64,000 nt of DNA from Winogradskyella pacifica (GTDB lineage: Bacteria; Bacteroidota; Bacteroidia; Flavobacteriales; Flavobacteriaceae), in NCBI RefSeq assembly GCF_013403915.1, contig NZ_JABFDI010000018.1, positions 1-64,000 on the forward strand, read 5' to 3'. Each line of letters opens with the position of its first letter. Positions within the stretch are counted from its first letter, which is position 1. Shown piece after piece: positions 24,654 to 35,215 of the stretch. Made by a program: the position numbers and the translations under genes. Below the pieces are notes generated by a model that worked only from the letters and a program-made list of their open reading frames with translations, did not search any database and had not been told where the DNA came from.

Positions 24654-27164
24654 ATGAAACTAAAACTACTTATCCCATTTATTGTTCTTGGAATTTTTTC
24701 TGCTATGGCTCAGACCAAAGTTAGCGGTCACGTTTTTGATGAAAACAACGTACCAATTCCATTTGCCAATGTATTATTTAAAGGTTCTACAGAAGGTACG
24801 ATTACCAATGAAGACGGTAAATTCTATTTAGAATCCGATAACAGTTGGGATAACTTAATCGTTTCTTTTATTGGTTTTGAAATCCTAGAAGTGCCCCTCA
24901 CTAAACCCGTTAGTTACGATTTAAAATTCATTCTTAAGGAGGAAGCCTCATCGCTAGATGAAGTACTTATTGTTACAGGAAAGCAATCCAAAAAAGCATC
25001 GGAGAATCCAGCAATTAGAATTCTTAAAAAGATATGGGAACGCAAACGCCAAAATGGCTTAAGTCAGTTTAAGCAATACGAGTACGACCAGTACGAAAAA
25101 GTAGAATTTGACCTCAACACTATTGATAGTGCTCTAATAAAAAGTAAGCTTTTTAAGGGTATGGAATTCGTTTTTAATGAAGTTGATACCTCTAATGTTA
25201 CAGGAAAAACCTACTTACCTATTTTCTTAAATGAATCTGTAAAGAAAATATCGGGAGATAATATCCTTAACAAGGAACATGAAGATTTAAAAGGTAATAA
25301 AAACTCAGGGTTCAGCAATAACCAAACTATTATAGATTTTATAGACGACCTCTATTCTGAATATAATGTTTATAATAATTACTTAAAATTTTTCGATAAA
25401 AGCTTTGTAAGTCCATTAAGCAGAACAGGAGTTCAAACTTATAACTACGTATTATCCGATAGTGCTTTTATAGACAACAAATGGTGCTACAACATTATTT
25501 ATTACCCTAGACGAAAAAACGAATTGACTTTTAAAGGTGATTTTTGGGTGAATGATTCTACATATGCTATTAAAGAAATTAATCTTCAAGCCTCAAAAAG
25601 CGCTAATATCAACTGGGTTAAGGAAATTTATATAGAACAAGAGTTTGAAGTATTAAACGATTCTGTATTTCTTATAAAACGCGATTATTTCCTTTCGGAT
25701 TTCGCCATGAATAAAAAGGAAATGTCTAGAGGTGTTTATGGAAAACGAACAACTATCTATGACAATTATAAATTTGATGAACCTAAAGATCCTAAGTTTT
25801 ATGATAAGGTTGTTTATAATTACGATGAAGATGTATACAACCGAGAAGATGATTTTTGGCAAAATAACAGACTTGAAGCTTTAAGTAAAGATGAAAAAGG
25901 GGTTTACAAAATGTTGGACACCCTTAAAACGGTTAAAAAATTTAAACGTATTTATAATTTAGCGAGCATTCTTGGATCGGGTTATATAGAATTTCCGAGT
26001 TTAAATCTCGATTACGGTCCTATTTTTTCAACCTTTGGTTATAACGAGGTTGAAGGTGTGCGATTACGAACAGGCGGAAGAACTTACTTTGGTCCTAACG
26101 ATTTATGGCGAATTGAAGGTTTCCTAGCTTATGGTTTTAACGATGATAAATTTAAATACGGAATTTCTGGGAAGTGGTTATTAGACAAACGCAGTCGTTT
26201 AACTATTTTTGGAGGTAATAGGCGCGATATTGAACAAATTGGAGCAAGCTTAACGAGTTCTTCAGATGTTTTAGGTCGTAGTTTAGCATCATCAGCCGTC
26301 ATTGGTACCGGAACAAATGATAAGCTTTCAAATATTAATTTGACTAATTTTGGAGCCTCTATAGAGCCTTCTCGAAATTTTGAAGTACGTATAGACGGTA
26401 GCTTCCGTACTATAAGTTCAGCCTCATCGACATTTAGTTTAGATTACGATGACCCGGAAGCTTTATCTGGAGTCTCATCTGAAATAAAACAATTTGAATC
26501 GCGACTATCTTTAGGCTATTTTCCAAAACGTCAAATGACAGGTTTCGGGGTCGAACGAAAACATAAGAATGATAATTTCGCTAGACTTTTTGCACAAGTT
26601 AGTCGTGGAGATCGCGACTGGTTTGATAGTGACTTTGACTATACCAAAGTTCAGTTTTCATATATACAACCATGGCAAGTTGGTGGTTTTGGTAGATTAG
26701 TTACCTCTGTAGAACTCGGTAAAACATTTGGAGAAGTGCCTTTAGGATTGTTGAGTGTTGTTCCTGGTAACCAATCTTATTTTTCAATATACAATACGTT
26801 TACACAATTAGATTATTACGAGTTTGTTACAGACACGTATAGTTCTGTTCATTTGGAGCATAATTTTAATGGTCGTATTTTTTCTCGCATTCCCTTCTTA
26901 AAAAAATATAACTTAAGAGCTATTTTAGGATTAAGAGGTGTTTGGGGAGAATTGTCTATTGAAAATGCAACTTTAAACAGCACAGGTAATCTAATGGAAA
27001 TTCCTTTAGTCGCCCCAGATACCCGTATGTATTACGAATATAGTTTTGGTGTGGCTAACATTTTTAAAGTGTTGCGTTTAGACTTCAACTTTAGAGGAAA
27101 TTATTTAGACCGACCAGACGCCAGGCCATTTGGTATTACAGGTAGTTTTGGGTTTTATTTCTAA
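24654..27164 (+). CDS. Outer-membrane protein with CarboxypepD_reg and DUF5686 domains
   Basis: An 836-residue secreted protein. A signal peptide (to about residue 20) precedes a CarboxypepD_reg-like beta domain (about 21-115; VSGHVFDENNVPIPFANVLF) and then a DUF5686 region with many aromatic beta strands, ending in a C-terminal phenylalanine-rich strand (GSFGFYF) like an outer-membrane barrel. The family is widespread in Bacteroidetes and its function is unknown. It lies downstream of pdhB but is separated by a terminator. Confidence 0.85.
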   Translation: MKLKLLIPFIVLGIFSAMAQTKVSGHVFDENNVPIPFANVLFKGSTEGTITNEDGKFYLESDNSWDNLIVSFIGFEILEVPLTKPVSYDLKFILKEEASSLDEVLIVTGKQSKKASENPAIRILKKIWERKRQNGLSQFKQYEYDQYEKVEFDLNTIDSALIKSKLFKGMEFVFNEVDTSNVTGKTYLPIFLNESVKKISGDNILNKEHEDLKGNKNSGFSNNQTIIDFIDDLYSEYNVYNNYLKFFDKSFVSPLSRTGVQTYNYVLSDSAFIDNKWCYNIIYYPRRKNELTFKGDFWVNDSTYAIKEINLQASKSANINWVKEIYIEQEFEVLNDSVFLIKRDYFLSDFAMNKKEMSRGVYGKRTTIYDNYKFDEPKDPKFYDKVVYNYDEDVYNREDDFWQNNRLEALSKDEKGVYKMLDTLKTVKKFKRIYNLASILGSGYIEFPSLNLDYGPIFSTFGYNEVEGVRLRTGGRTYFGPNDLWRIEGFLAYGFNDDKFKYGISGKWLLDKRSRLTIFGGNRRDIEQIGASLTSSSDVLGRSLASSAVIGTGTNDKLSNINLTNFGASIEPSRNFEVRIDGSFRTISSASSTFSLDYDDPEALSGVSSEIKQFESRLSLGYFPKRQMTGFGVERKHKNDNFARLFAQVSRGDRDWFDSDFDYTKVQFSYIQPWQVGGFGRLVTSVELGKTFGEVPLGLLSVVPGNQSYFSIYNTFTQLDYYEFVTDTYSSVHLEHNFNGRIFSRIPFLKKYNLRAILGLRGVWGELSIENATLNSTGNLMEIPLVAPDTRMYYEYSFGVANIFKVLRLDFNFRGNYLDRPDARPFGITGSFGFYF

Positions 27165-27202
27165 AAAAAAAGGATTTACGTTTTGTAAATCCTTTTTTTT
27201 TT
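27163..27202. terminator. Bidirectional terminator
   Basis: The stem AAAGGATTTAC/GTAAATCCTTT with a four-base loop is flanked by A- and T-runs, between the convergent DUF5686 and cysM genes. Confidence 0.9.
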
Positions 27203-27221
27203 AGAAAATGTATTTAAAATT

Positions 27222-28100
27222 TTACTCAAATAAATCAGAGGATAAATAACGATCTCCTCTATCGCAAATAATACAAACTACGATTCCGCTCTCTAATCCG
27301 TCTACTAATTTTAGAGCTGCAGCTGTAGCACCTCCACTACTCATGCCTGCGAGTATGCCTTCTTCTTTTGCTAATCGCCGTGTCATTACTATAGCTTCAT
27401 CTTTGCTAACTTCAATAGTTTGATCGACTTTAGACGCATCAAATATTTTAGGTAAATATTCTATTGGCCATTTTCTAATACCAGGTATTTTAGAGCCATC
27501 GGTTGGTTGTACACCTACAATTTTCACCTCAGCGTTTTGTTCTTTCAAAAAGGTAGAGGTTCCCATTATGGTTCCTGTCGTTCCCATTGAAGACACAAAA
27601 TGCGTAATTGTACCTTCAGTATCTCTCCAAATTTCAGGACCTGTGGTTTTGTAATGTGCTTTCCAATTATCATCATTACCAAATTGATTGAATGAAAAAT
27701 AACCCTCATTTTCAACCTTGTTTATAGCATAGTCTCTCGCGCCTTCAATACCATCAGGATGCAATGTAACTGTTGCGCCATAAGCACGCATCGTTTGCAC
27801 ACGTTCTTTAGTGGCTGTATCTGGCATTACAAGTTCTATATTCAACTTATAAATACTCGCAATCATAGCAAGCGCAATTCCTGTGTTACCACTAGTAGCT
27901 TCAATTAATTTTGATGATGCATCAATTTGTTTAGAGTCTAGAGCACTTTTAATCATATTGTAAGCGGCTCTATCCTTTACGCTACCTCCAGGATTATTTC
28001 CTTCGAGTTTAAAATACAAACTCACATTAGGATTGCTATTTAATGCTATTGATTTAACTAAAGGAGTATTTCCAATGCGATCTATTAAGGTCTTATTCAT
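27222..28100 (-). CDS. cysM: Cysteine synthase (O-acetylserine sulfhydrylase, CysM type)
   Basis: Makes cysteine from O-acetylserine and sulfide. The PLP lysine is in PGGSVKDRAAYNMI, and the substrate loop reads EATSGNTGIALAMIA. At 292 residues it is near CysM length. It follows cysE directly with only one base between stop and start, so the two enzymes of cysteine synthesis are made together. The sulfide would come from the reductase operon at 7.6-13 kb. Confidence 0.92.
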   Translation of the reverse strand: MNKTLIDRIGNTPLVKSIALNSNPNVSLYFKLEGNNPGGSVKDRAAYNMIKSALDSKQIDASSKLIEATSGNTGIALAMIASIYKLNIELVMPDTATKERVQTMRAYGATVTLHPDGIEGARDYAINKVENEGYFSFNQFGNDDNWKAHYKTTGPEIWRDTEGTITHFVSSMGTTGTIMGTSTFLKEQNAEVKIVGVQPTDGSKIPGIRKWPIEYLPKIFDASKVDQTIEVSKDEAIVMTRRLAKEEGILAGMSSGGATAAALKLVDGLESGIVVCIICDRGDRYLSSDLFE

Positions 28101-28101
28101 A

Positions 28102-28890
28102 TTACTTTTTTAATTTTGAAAAAATTTCAACCTGATGTTTATGAGTTACTACAGAGTTTTCAGGAACAGACTCTGTTAACCACGTGTTACCACCAATCAC
28201 ACTATTTTTTCCAATAATAGTATTACCTCCCAAAATTGTTGCATTAGCATATATGGTGACATTTTGCTCAATAGTTGGATGACGCTTCGTATTTTGATGC
28301 TGCTTTTTAACCGTTAGAGCACCTAAAGTTACGCCTTGATACACCTTAACGTTATTATGTATTTCTGTAGTTTCCCCAATAACCACTCCGGTACCATGAT
28401 CTATAAAAAAAGAGTCACCAATAGTGGCACCAGGATGTATATCTATCCCAGTAATAGAATGGGCATACTCGGTCATTAACCTTGGTATTAATGGCAGATT
28501 CAATTTAAAAAAGACTCTTGCCATTCTATAAATTGAAATTGCAAAGAACCCTGGATAAGCTAAATATATTTCTTCTATGGATTTCGATGCTGGGTCATTG
28601 TTAAAAATCGCTTCAGCATCCTTTTTTAAACTGCAATATAAATCGGGAATGTTTTCTTTAAAATCACTCCAAAGTTTACAAGGCTTATTCTTAATATCCG
28701 GACATGCCCTATTTCTAATCGCAATAAACAATATTTCCAATTGCTGCAATGCCAATTCGGCATCCGTATCACAATCATAAAAAGCTTTAAAAAGCAGTTT
28801 TGTGAACCGTTGCGACTCTTCTTTTAAAGTCATCGAAACCTTAATTATTTCCTTGTGCTCATTTATGACCTTTACTACGTTCAAATTCAT
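28102..28890 (-). CDS. cysE: Serine O-acetyltransferase
   Basis: Activates serine with acetyl-CoA. The C-terminal half is a left-handed beta helix of hexapeptide repeats with the catalytic block GIDIHPGATIGDSFFIDHGTG, VIGETTEI and VYQGVTLGAL. The N-terminal helical part is present, total 262 residues. It is the first gene of the cysE-cysM pair. No sulfur box like that at 13335 was found upstream. Confidence 0.93.
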   Translation of the reverse strand: MNLNVVKVINEHKEIIKVSMTLKEESQRFTKLLFKAFYDCDTDAELALQQLEILFIAIRNRACPDIKNKPCKLWSDFKENIPDLYCSLKKDAEAIFNNDPASKSIEEIYLAYPGFFAISIYRMARVFFKLNLPLIPRLMTEYAHSITGIDIHPGATIGDSFFIDHGTGVVIGETTEIHNNVKVYQGVTLGALTVKKQHQNTKRHPTIEQNVTIYANATILGGNTIIGKNSVIGGNTWLTESVPENSVVTHKHQVEIFSKLKK

Positions 28891-29027
28891 ACTTAAATAA
28901 CTCTTTTAAAAGACGTATAATTATAGTATCCATTACAGACTGAACGAATTTAGTGAAACAAATTGAACAAGAAAAGAAGACTGTCTAAATTGATAACAAT
29001 TCAATAAACCACTATACAAATAATTAA

Positions 29028-29057
29028 TTGTCTAACTCGTACAATATATTATCTTTG
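29028..29057 (+). promoter_or_regulatory. Promoter of the inorganic pyrophosphatase gene
   Basis: TTG (29028-29030), 19 nt, then TATCTTTG (29050-29057): a full match to the Bacteroidetes sigma consensus. The transcript would have about 65 nt of leader, which includes a small hairpin (GTTCTAA/TTAGAAC) near 29093. Confidence 0.7.
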
Positions 29058-29130
29058 CGGAACTTAAATTTTAACAGAGAATATAATAATGGTTCTAAGT
29101 AAATTAGAACTCCCAAATACAAATTAAAAC

Positions 29131-29658
29131 ATGTCAGAATCAGAAGAATTAACTTTCGATGTACTAATTGAAATACCTAAAGGAAGTCGTAATAAATATG
29201 AATACGATTTCACATTACACAAAATAAGATTTGACCGCATGCTTTTTTCATCTATGATGTATCCAGGTGATTATGGCTTTATTCCAGAAACTTTAGCTTT
29301 AGATAGTGATCCTTTAGACGTTTTAGTATTAGGACACCAACCTACATACCCAATGGTAGTTATGGAAGTAAGACCTATTGGTGTTTTCCATATGACAGAT
29401 GAAAAAGGACCAGATGAAAAAATTATCTGTGTACCTGTTTCAGATCCTATCTGGAGTAACAATAGAGATATAAGTGATTTAAATCCTCACAGACTTAAAG
29501 AAATTGAGCACTTTTTCCGTGTATACAAAGATTTAGAGAAAAAGAAAGTTGATGTTGGTGGATGGGGAGATGCTGAAGAAGCTGTGAAAATTTATCACGA
29601 ATGTATTCAACGTTACGATGAAAGTGAACATAAAAAGAAACGCACTTTTACGATTTAA
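29131..29658 (+). CDS. ppa: Inorganic pyrophosphatase (family I)
   Basis: A soluble Mg-dependent pyrophosphatase of 175 residues. It has the family signature DSDPLDVLVLG, the N-terminal EIPKGSRNKYEYD and a C-terminal KDLEKKKVDVGGWGDAEEA. It removes pyrophosphate from biosynthesis. It is followed by a terminator and then a gene for the membrane pyrophosphatase, so two unrelated enzymes that split pyrophosphate lie together. Confidence 0.95.
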   Translation: MSESEELTFDVLIEIPKGSRNKYEYDFTLHKIRFDRMLFSSMMYPGDYGFIPETLALDSDPLDVLVLGHQPTYPMVVMEVRPIGVFHMTDEKGPDEKIICVPVSDPIWSNNRDISDLNPHRLKEIEHFFRVYKDLEKKKVDVGGWGDAEEAVKIYHECIQRYDESEHKKKRTFTI

Positions 29659-29702
29659 CATCCTTATTCAGGAATCTAAAGTTTTTAAGTAAAAAACTAT
29701 TA

Positions 29703-29736
29703 AAAAAGCAATATCATTCAAATGATATTGCTTTTT
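29703..29736 (+). terminator. Terminator after ppa
   Basis: AAAAAGCAATATCATT pairs with AATGATATTGCTTTTT, with a T-run on the plus strand. Confidence 0.9.
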
Positions 29737-29803
29737 TCGTAAAAATATGATTCATTTTACTACATTTACCTAGCTAATAACTAACTAAATTAAATATTAT
29801 AAT

Positions 29804-32224
29804 ATGGAGTCAATGATGATTTATATGCCAATAGCTTTGGCACTTTTGGGCTTAATTTACATGCTAATAAAGCAATCTTGGGTTATGAAACAAGATGCTG
29901 GAGATGGCAAAATGAAAGAAATTTCAGATCATATATACGAAGGAGCCCTCGCCTTCTTAAATGCCGAGTATAAACTACTCGCTATTTTTGTAATTATTGT
30001 AAGTATACTTCTTGCTATTGTTTCATTTATAGTACCAACAACGCATTGGCTTATCGTAATTGCTTTTATTTTCGGAGCTGTATTTTCTGCATTCGCTGGA
30101 AACATCGGAATGAAAATAGCCACTAAAACAAATGTTAGAACAACACAAGCCGCTCGTACAAGTTTACCAAATGCACTAAAAGTATCTTTTGGTGGTGGAA
30201 CTGTAATGGGATTAGGTGTTGCTGGCCTTGCCGTTTTAGGATTAACAGCATTTTTCATATTCTTCTTTTGGTTCTTTATGGGAAGTGAATGGACAAACAC
30301 AATGGACATGACCATCGTATTAGAAACTCTTGCTGGTTTCTCTCTTGGTGCAGAATCAATCGCATTATTCGCTAGAGTTGGTGGAGGTATTTATACTAAA
30401 GCTGCCGATGTTGGTGCTGATTTAGTAGGTAAAGTTGAAGCTGGTATTCCAGAAGATGATCCACGTAATCCTGCTACAATTGCAGATAACGTAGGTGATA
30501 ATGTAGGTGATGTTGCAGGTATGGGAGCCGATTTATTTGGATCTTATGTGGCGACCGTTTTAGCTGCAATGGTTCTTGGTAACTATGTGATTAAAGATAT
30601 GGGTGGCTCAATCTCTGATGCTTTTGGAGGAATTGGACCAATCCTTTTACCAATGTCAATTGCTGGTGTAGGAATTATTATTTCTATCATCGGAACCATG
30701 TTAGTGAAAATAAAAAGTAATGACGCTAAAGAAGCTCAGGTTATGGGAGCTTTAAATATTGGAAACTGGACGTCTATCATCTTAGTAGCTGCTGCATGTT
30801 TCGGATTAGTAACTTGGATGCTACCAGAAACGATGCAAATGAATTTCTTTGGTGAAGGTTTACAAGAGATTTCTTCAATGCGAGTGTTCTATGCGACCTT
30901 AGTAGGTTTAGTCGTAGGAGCTGTTATTTCTTCTGTAACGGAATATTACACAGGGTTAGGTAAAAAACCAATTTTAAATATTGTACAACAATCAAGTACT
31001 GGAGCAGGAACGAACATTATAGCAGGTTTAGCGACAGGTATGATTTCTACATTCCCATCAGTATTATTATTTGCTGGAGCTATTTGGGCATCGTATGCAT
31101 TTGCAGGATTCTATGGAGTTGCTTTAGCGGCTTCTGCAATGATGGCAACTACAGCTATGCAATTAGCGATTGATGCTTTTGGACCAATATCTGATAACGC
31201 AGGTGGAATTGCTGAAATGAGCGAACAAGAGCCTATCGTTAGAGAACGTACAGACATATTAGATTCAGTTGGTAATACAACAGCTGCAACAGGAAAAGGT
31301 TTTGCTATCGCTTCTGCGGCATTAACATCATTAGCCTTATTTGCTGCTTACGTTACGTTTACAGGAATTGATGGAATTAATATCTTTAAAGCACCAGTTT
31401 TAGCGATGTTATTTGTTGGTGGTATGGTGCCAGTAGTATTCTCTGCTTTAGCAATGAATGCTGTAGGAAAAGCAGCTATGGAAATGGTTGAGGAAGTACG
31501 TCGTCAGTTTAGAGATATTCCAGGTATTATGGAAGGTACAGGAAAACCAGAATACGATAAGTGTGTGGCGATTTCTACGGAAGCGTCTTTAAAAGAAATG
31601 ATGTTACCAGGTTTATTAACTATAGGTTTCCCATTAGCAATTGCTTTTATTCCTATGATTTTCGGAATGGATCCTTTAGCTATCGCAGAAATGTTAGGTG
31701 GTTATATGGCTGGTGTTACGGTTTCAGGTGTGCTTTGGGCAATCTTCCAAAACAATGCTGGTGGAGCATGGGATAATGCTAAAAAATCTTTTGAAGCTGG
31801 AGTTGAAATTAATGGTGAAATGACATTTAAAGGTTCTGAAGCTCACAAAGCTGCAGTAACTGGAGATACTGTTGGAGATCCTTTTAAAGATACATCTGGA
31901 CCTTCAATGAACATCTTAATTAAGTTAACCTGTCTAATTGGTTTAGTCATTGCCCCTATTTTAGGTGGACATGCTGATGAAACTGGTTTAGCAAATAATG
32001 ACACAAACTTTTCTATTGAAATGACTGTTGACTCTAAAGATTTAGCTAAAGCCACCGTTAATTATTCCACCATTAAAGAAGGAAAGAAAACATCTGAAGT
32101 TATTATTTTCGAAGGCACACAGGTCGAAGTTGAAAAAGAATTAAATGCATTTGAAGCATCGCTTACAAACGAAGCTGGTGACGTTATAAAAGTTATTGAA
32201 AAAGTAGATATTTCTAAAAGTTAA
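29804..32224 (+). CDS. hppA: Membrane-bound K+-dependent pyrophosphatase (Na+ or H+ pumping)
   Basis: An ion-pumping pyrophosphatase of 806 residues and about 16 membrane helices. Substrate motifs [23 protein letters not shown] and DNVGDNVGD are present. In [10 protein letters not shown] the alanine after GNTTA marks the K+-dependent class, since K+-independent pumps carry lysine at that place. Whether it pumps Na+ or H+ cannot be fixed from what I read. A hydrophilic C-terminal tail of about 80 residues (after GHADETG) is an addition beyond the usual core. Confidence 0.95.
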   Translation: MESMMIYMPIALALLGLIYMLIKQSWVMKQDAGDGKMKEISDHIYEGALAFLNAEYKLLAIFVIIVSILLAIVSFIVPTTHWLIVIAFIFGAVFSAFAGNIGMKIATKTNVRTTQAARTSLPNALKVSFGGGTVMGLGVAGLAVLGLTAFFIFFFWFFMGSEWTNTMDMTIVLETLAGFSLGAESIALFARVGGGIYTKAADVGADLVGKVEAGIPEDDPRNPATIADNVGDNVGDVAGMGADLFGSYVATVLAAMVLGNYVIKDMGGSISDAFGGIGPILLPMSIAGVGIIISIIGTMLVKIKSNDAKEAQVMGALNIGNWTSIILVAAACFGLVTWMLPETMQMNFFGEGLQEISSMRVFYATLVGLVVGAVISSVTEYYTGLGKKPILNIVQQSSTGAGTNIIAGLATGMISTFPSVLLFAGAIWASYAFAGFYGVALAASAMMATTAMQLAIDAFGPISDNAGGIAEMSEQEPIVRERTDILDSVGNTTAATGKGFAIASAALTSLALFAAYVTFTGIDGINIFKAPVLAMLFVGGMVPVVFSALAMNAVGKAAMEMVEEVRRQFRDIPGIMEGTGKPEYDKCVAISTEASLKEMMLPGLLTIGFPLAIAFIPMIFGMDPLAIAEMLGGYMAGVTVSGVLWAIFQNNAGGAWDNAKKSFEAGVEINGEMTFKGSEAHKAAVTGDTVGDPFKDTSGPSMNILIKLTCLIGLVIAPILGGHADETGLANNDTNFSIEMTVDSKDLAKATVNYSTIKEGKKTSEVIIFEGTQVEVEKELNAFEASLTNEAGDVIKVIEKVDISKS

Positions 32225-32246
32225 ATTTTACAAATACACGTATTTA

Positions 32247-32290
32247 AAAACCCTCAACATGATTAAAAATGTTGAGGGTTTTATTTTTTT
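32247..32290 (+). terminator. Terminator after hppA
   Basis: AAAACCCTCAACAT/ATGTTGAGGGTTTT stem followed by T-rich sequence. Confidence 0.9.
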
Positions 32291-32360
32291 AGAGACATAG
32301 ATCATATAGAAAGAATCTAAAATTCTGAGAGACCACTTGGGGTCTCAATACATAAACAAA

Positions 32361-32397
32361 AAAGCCTCACATTTTGTTTTAAAATGTGAGGTTTTAT
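32361..32397. terminator. Terminator facing the outer-membrane protein gene
   Basis: CCTCACATTTT (32365-32375) pairs with AAAATGTGAGG (32381-32391) between A- and T-rich flanks. Another hairpin, GAGACC/GGTCTC, lies just before it (32329-32346). Confidence 0.8.
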
Positions 32398-32412
32398 TAT
32401 TACAATTATATT

Positions 32413-35139
32413 CTATAAGGTGTACGTCAACCTAAATGTAATCAATCTTGGTAGAATAAATGTTTCTGAACTATATACAGAAATATTATTAGACCCATTA
32501 TTAACTTCAGAATCTATATTCAATAAGTTGGTGGCTCTAAGTTGGTATTCCCATTTAGCATCTTGATCTTTTCTATACGCTAAACTCCCATTCCATGTTT
32601 GATACGATTGTGTATCGCTAACATTACTACTTTGACTTGTGTATGAATAATCCGTTCTAAACGTTAAAGCCTTCCAGATGTAAGCGTCAAATTCTACAGA
32701 AGGAGCATTAGTGGTAAACTGCGTATCATTGTCTCCTTGCTTTGTATCTGAAACGCTATATCTATACTTTAAAGTTACGTTTGGCGCCTCTCTAAAGTTA
32801 GTACTTAATTCTGGCGTATATGTCTGAGAAAACGTCTCATTTACAGATCTAACGTCTTGTACAAATTGATTACTCTTGCTATAATTAAGACCAACACGCA
32901 TACTGGCCCTTAACTTACCAAAAGTACGTTGTATACGTCCACTCGCCGACACACTCTCATCCGCAAAATTTGAATTGAAATACGTATTGGTTCTGATCAC
33001 ATTATCAAAATTAGTAAGTGATCTTATTTGATCGATATTCTTGTTATAATTAATAAACGCAAATATATTAGTGTAATTAAACAAGTTAAAACTAAAGTAA
33101 CGTAAGTTTAAGTTATGCGATAATGAATTCTGTAAGTTTGGTTCACCATATTGCACACTGTTATAATTATTTAAAACCAAACCTTCAGCTAAACTAGTAA
33201 CATCCGTAAATGAGTTTTGCATGTTATAACGGAACGTTAAACTCTCGCTCTTTTTAAATTGAATTTGCGTTTCAAAATCTGGTAATATTCTAAAGAAGTT
33301 ATCTTCATAAGTTTCACCAAACTGTGTGTTTTTGTTCCCGTAAGCGTGAACTGAGAACCCAGGTGTAATTGTAAATTTCCCTGTTTTCAATCTGTAATGA
33401 AATCCAAGATAAATATCGCTAAAATTATATTCTGTATCGTTTTCATTTCTTAGCAAGTCACCTTCTTTATTAGTTAAGTTTGCTGTAGGGTCAAAAAATG
33501 AGCCGTCATCTAAAAACTGAAAAATGTTAGAGTTGAATTTCTGATTACTCAAAATAGTACCTAAGGTAAAATTGATATTACTCTTAGAGTTTAAGATATT
33601 ATAATAATCTAATTTAGCATCTAACTGGTTAGATTTAATACGGCGTTCTTGATTAAGATCATAATTAGCCTGACTTGTATTTAAACCTAAACTGTTTGCT
33701 GTAGTTTCAAAAGCACCTTCATCTTTTAATCCAATTACATTGTAAAAAGGATCTTCATCTTTAATTAAATGCTGCGCTTCAAAAGCAAAAATATTCTTCT
33801 CATTTAGCGTGTAATAATAATTCACATTTTGATTAATACTAAATGGTTTTGCTTCATTCAACTCATTGGTATTTCCAACTACAGTAGAAAATTCATTTTG
33901 CATTTCAGAATCGCTAGAAATACGACCCAAAACATCATAGTTTAATTGGTTATTAGCATTTGGCTTATAGCTCGCACTTAATTTTGCTAAACCTTGGTTG
34001 GTAGCTTCTCTTCCTGTTTGTACTGTTTCTTCATCAGGAATTCCTAATTCTGGATTTGTATAACGCACAAAACTTTCTTGTCTCGTTTTTAAACGGTTTG
34101 CATTATAAATTAAAAATCCACTAAGATCTAAGGCTTCGTTTGGAGAATAACTAAAGTTCATAGCTCCTAATTTAGATTCTATCGTTTGTGCATCTCCAAG
34201 ATTTGTTAAGCCACTTAATCCATTATCTCCAAGGTTAATACTTGTTCCACTACTAGAACTCGGACTTCTAAAACCACCACCGAAATTACGAATATCACGG
34301 CCTGTTAATGCGACTTCTCCTATATTATTGATATCACCAATAACATTAATACTGTATTTAGGACTGTAGTAAAATAGTTTTGGTTGTACGAGATACAAAT
34401 TATCGTTTGGTGATGGCGCAACACCTCCACCAGCTGTAACATCCCCAAACCAGAAATTTTCTTTTCCTTCTTTCAATTTAATATTAATAGCAACGTTGTC
34501 TTGGTTATTTTGAACGCCACTTAATTGACCTACCTCAGCGTAATTACGTAAGACTTGAATTTTATCTACCGCATTTGAAGGAATATTTTTAGTTGCTAGT
34601 TTTGAGTCTCCATCAAAGAAATCTTTACCATTTACCATCAGCTTGGTGACCTCTTTACCTTCTACTTCAATTTTTCCTTCAGCTGTAATTTCTACACCAG
34701 GTAATTTTTTTAAGACGTCTTCAAGCTTCCGCTCTGTACCATTCTTAAAGGAATCTGCATTATAAATTAAGGTATCTCCTTTAATTGTTACAGGCATATC
34801 ATACGTCAACTCAACAGCATCGAGCATATTATCAGAATACAAATTAAAGTTTTTTGTAAGATCAACTTCTTTTGTTTCTACAGTTTCATCCACCGATTTT
34901 AAACCGATATAACTCACTTGAATATTGTACATTCCATTTTTACCCAGTGAAATCACATATTTCCCACTAGCATCAGTAATGGCATAAGATTCTAATGTAT
35001 TAGATTCTTTATTAATGGCAATAATATTGGCCAATTCTAAAGGAGAGCCGATGCTATCTTTTACAATACCTGTCAATTTAATTTGAGCAAAAGAACTCAT
35101 AACTACTAAAGTAAATAGCAGCGCTAAAATATTTTTCAT
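32413..35139 (-). CDS. Outer-membrane beta-barrel protein (TonB-dependent receptor-like, CarboxypepD_reg)
   Basis: A 908-residue protein with a signal peptide, a CarboxypepD_reg domain (about 20-105; LTGIVKDSIGSPLELANIIA), a plug-like domain (KKLPGVEITAEGKIEVEGKEVTKLMVNGKDFF) and a long barrel ending in the strand TFRLTYTL. It resembles the OMP_b-brl_3 group of TonB receptor relatives found with GLPGLI proteins. The cargo is unknown. It is the last gene of a minus-strand cluster with three GLPGLI genes. Confidence 0.88.
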   Translation of the reverse strand: MKNILALLFTLVVMSSFAQIKLTGIVKDSIGSPLELANIIAINKESNTLESYAITDASGKYVISLGKNGMYNIQVSYIGLKSVDETVETKEVDLTKNFNLYSDNMLDAVELTYDMPVTIKGDTLIYNADSFKNGTERKLEDVLKKLPGVEITAEGKIEVEGKEVTKLMVNGKDFFDGDSKLATKNIPSNAVDKIQVLRNYAEVGQLSGVQNNQDNVAINIKLKEGKENFWFGDVTAGGGVAPSPNDNLYLVQPKLFYYSPKYSINVIGDINNIGEVALTGRDIRNFGGGFRSPSSSSGTSINLGDNGLSGLTNLGDAQTIESKLGAMNFSYSPNEALDLSGFLIYNANRLKTRQESFVRYTNPELGIPDEETVQTGREATNQGLAKLSASYKPNANNQLNYDVLGRISSDSEMQNEFSTVVGNTNELNEAKPFSINQNVNYYYTLNEKNIFAFEAQHLIKDEDPFYNVIGLKDEGAFETTANSLGLNTSQANYDLNQERRIKSNQLDAKLDYYNILNSKSNINFTLGTILSNQKFNSNIFQFLDDGSFFDPTANLTNKEGDLLRNENDTEYNFSDIYLGFHYRLKTGKFTITPGFSVHAYGNKNTQFGETYEDNFFRILPDFETQIQFKKSESLTFRYNMQNSFTDVTSLAEGLVLNNYNSVQYGEPNLQNSLSHNLNLRYFSFNLFNYTNIFAFINYNKNIDQIRSLTNFDNVIRTNTYFNSNFADESVSASGRIQRTFGKLRASMRVGLNYSKSNQFVQDVRSVNETFSQTYTPELSTNFREAPNVTLKYRYSVSDTKQGDNDTQFTTNAPSVEFDAYIWKALTFRTDYSYTSQSSNVSDTQSYQTWNGSLAYRKDQDAKWEYQLRATNLLNIDSEVNNGSNNISVYSSETFILPRLITFRLTYTL

Positions 35140-35215
35140 ATAAATAATGTCTTTGGTTGGTAAGTGAGAACGTAGTTTATACGCTTTGCCTCATTAGAGT
35201 TTAATTATAATATGC

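Noticed and set aside
29929..30315. 128-residue minus-strand ORF inside hppA
   Set aside because: A shadow of the membrane pyrophosphatase frame; the plus-strand product is conserved throughout.
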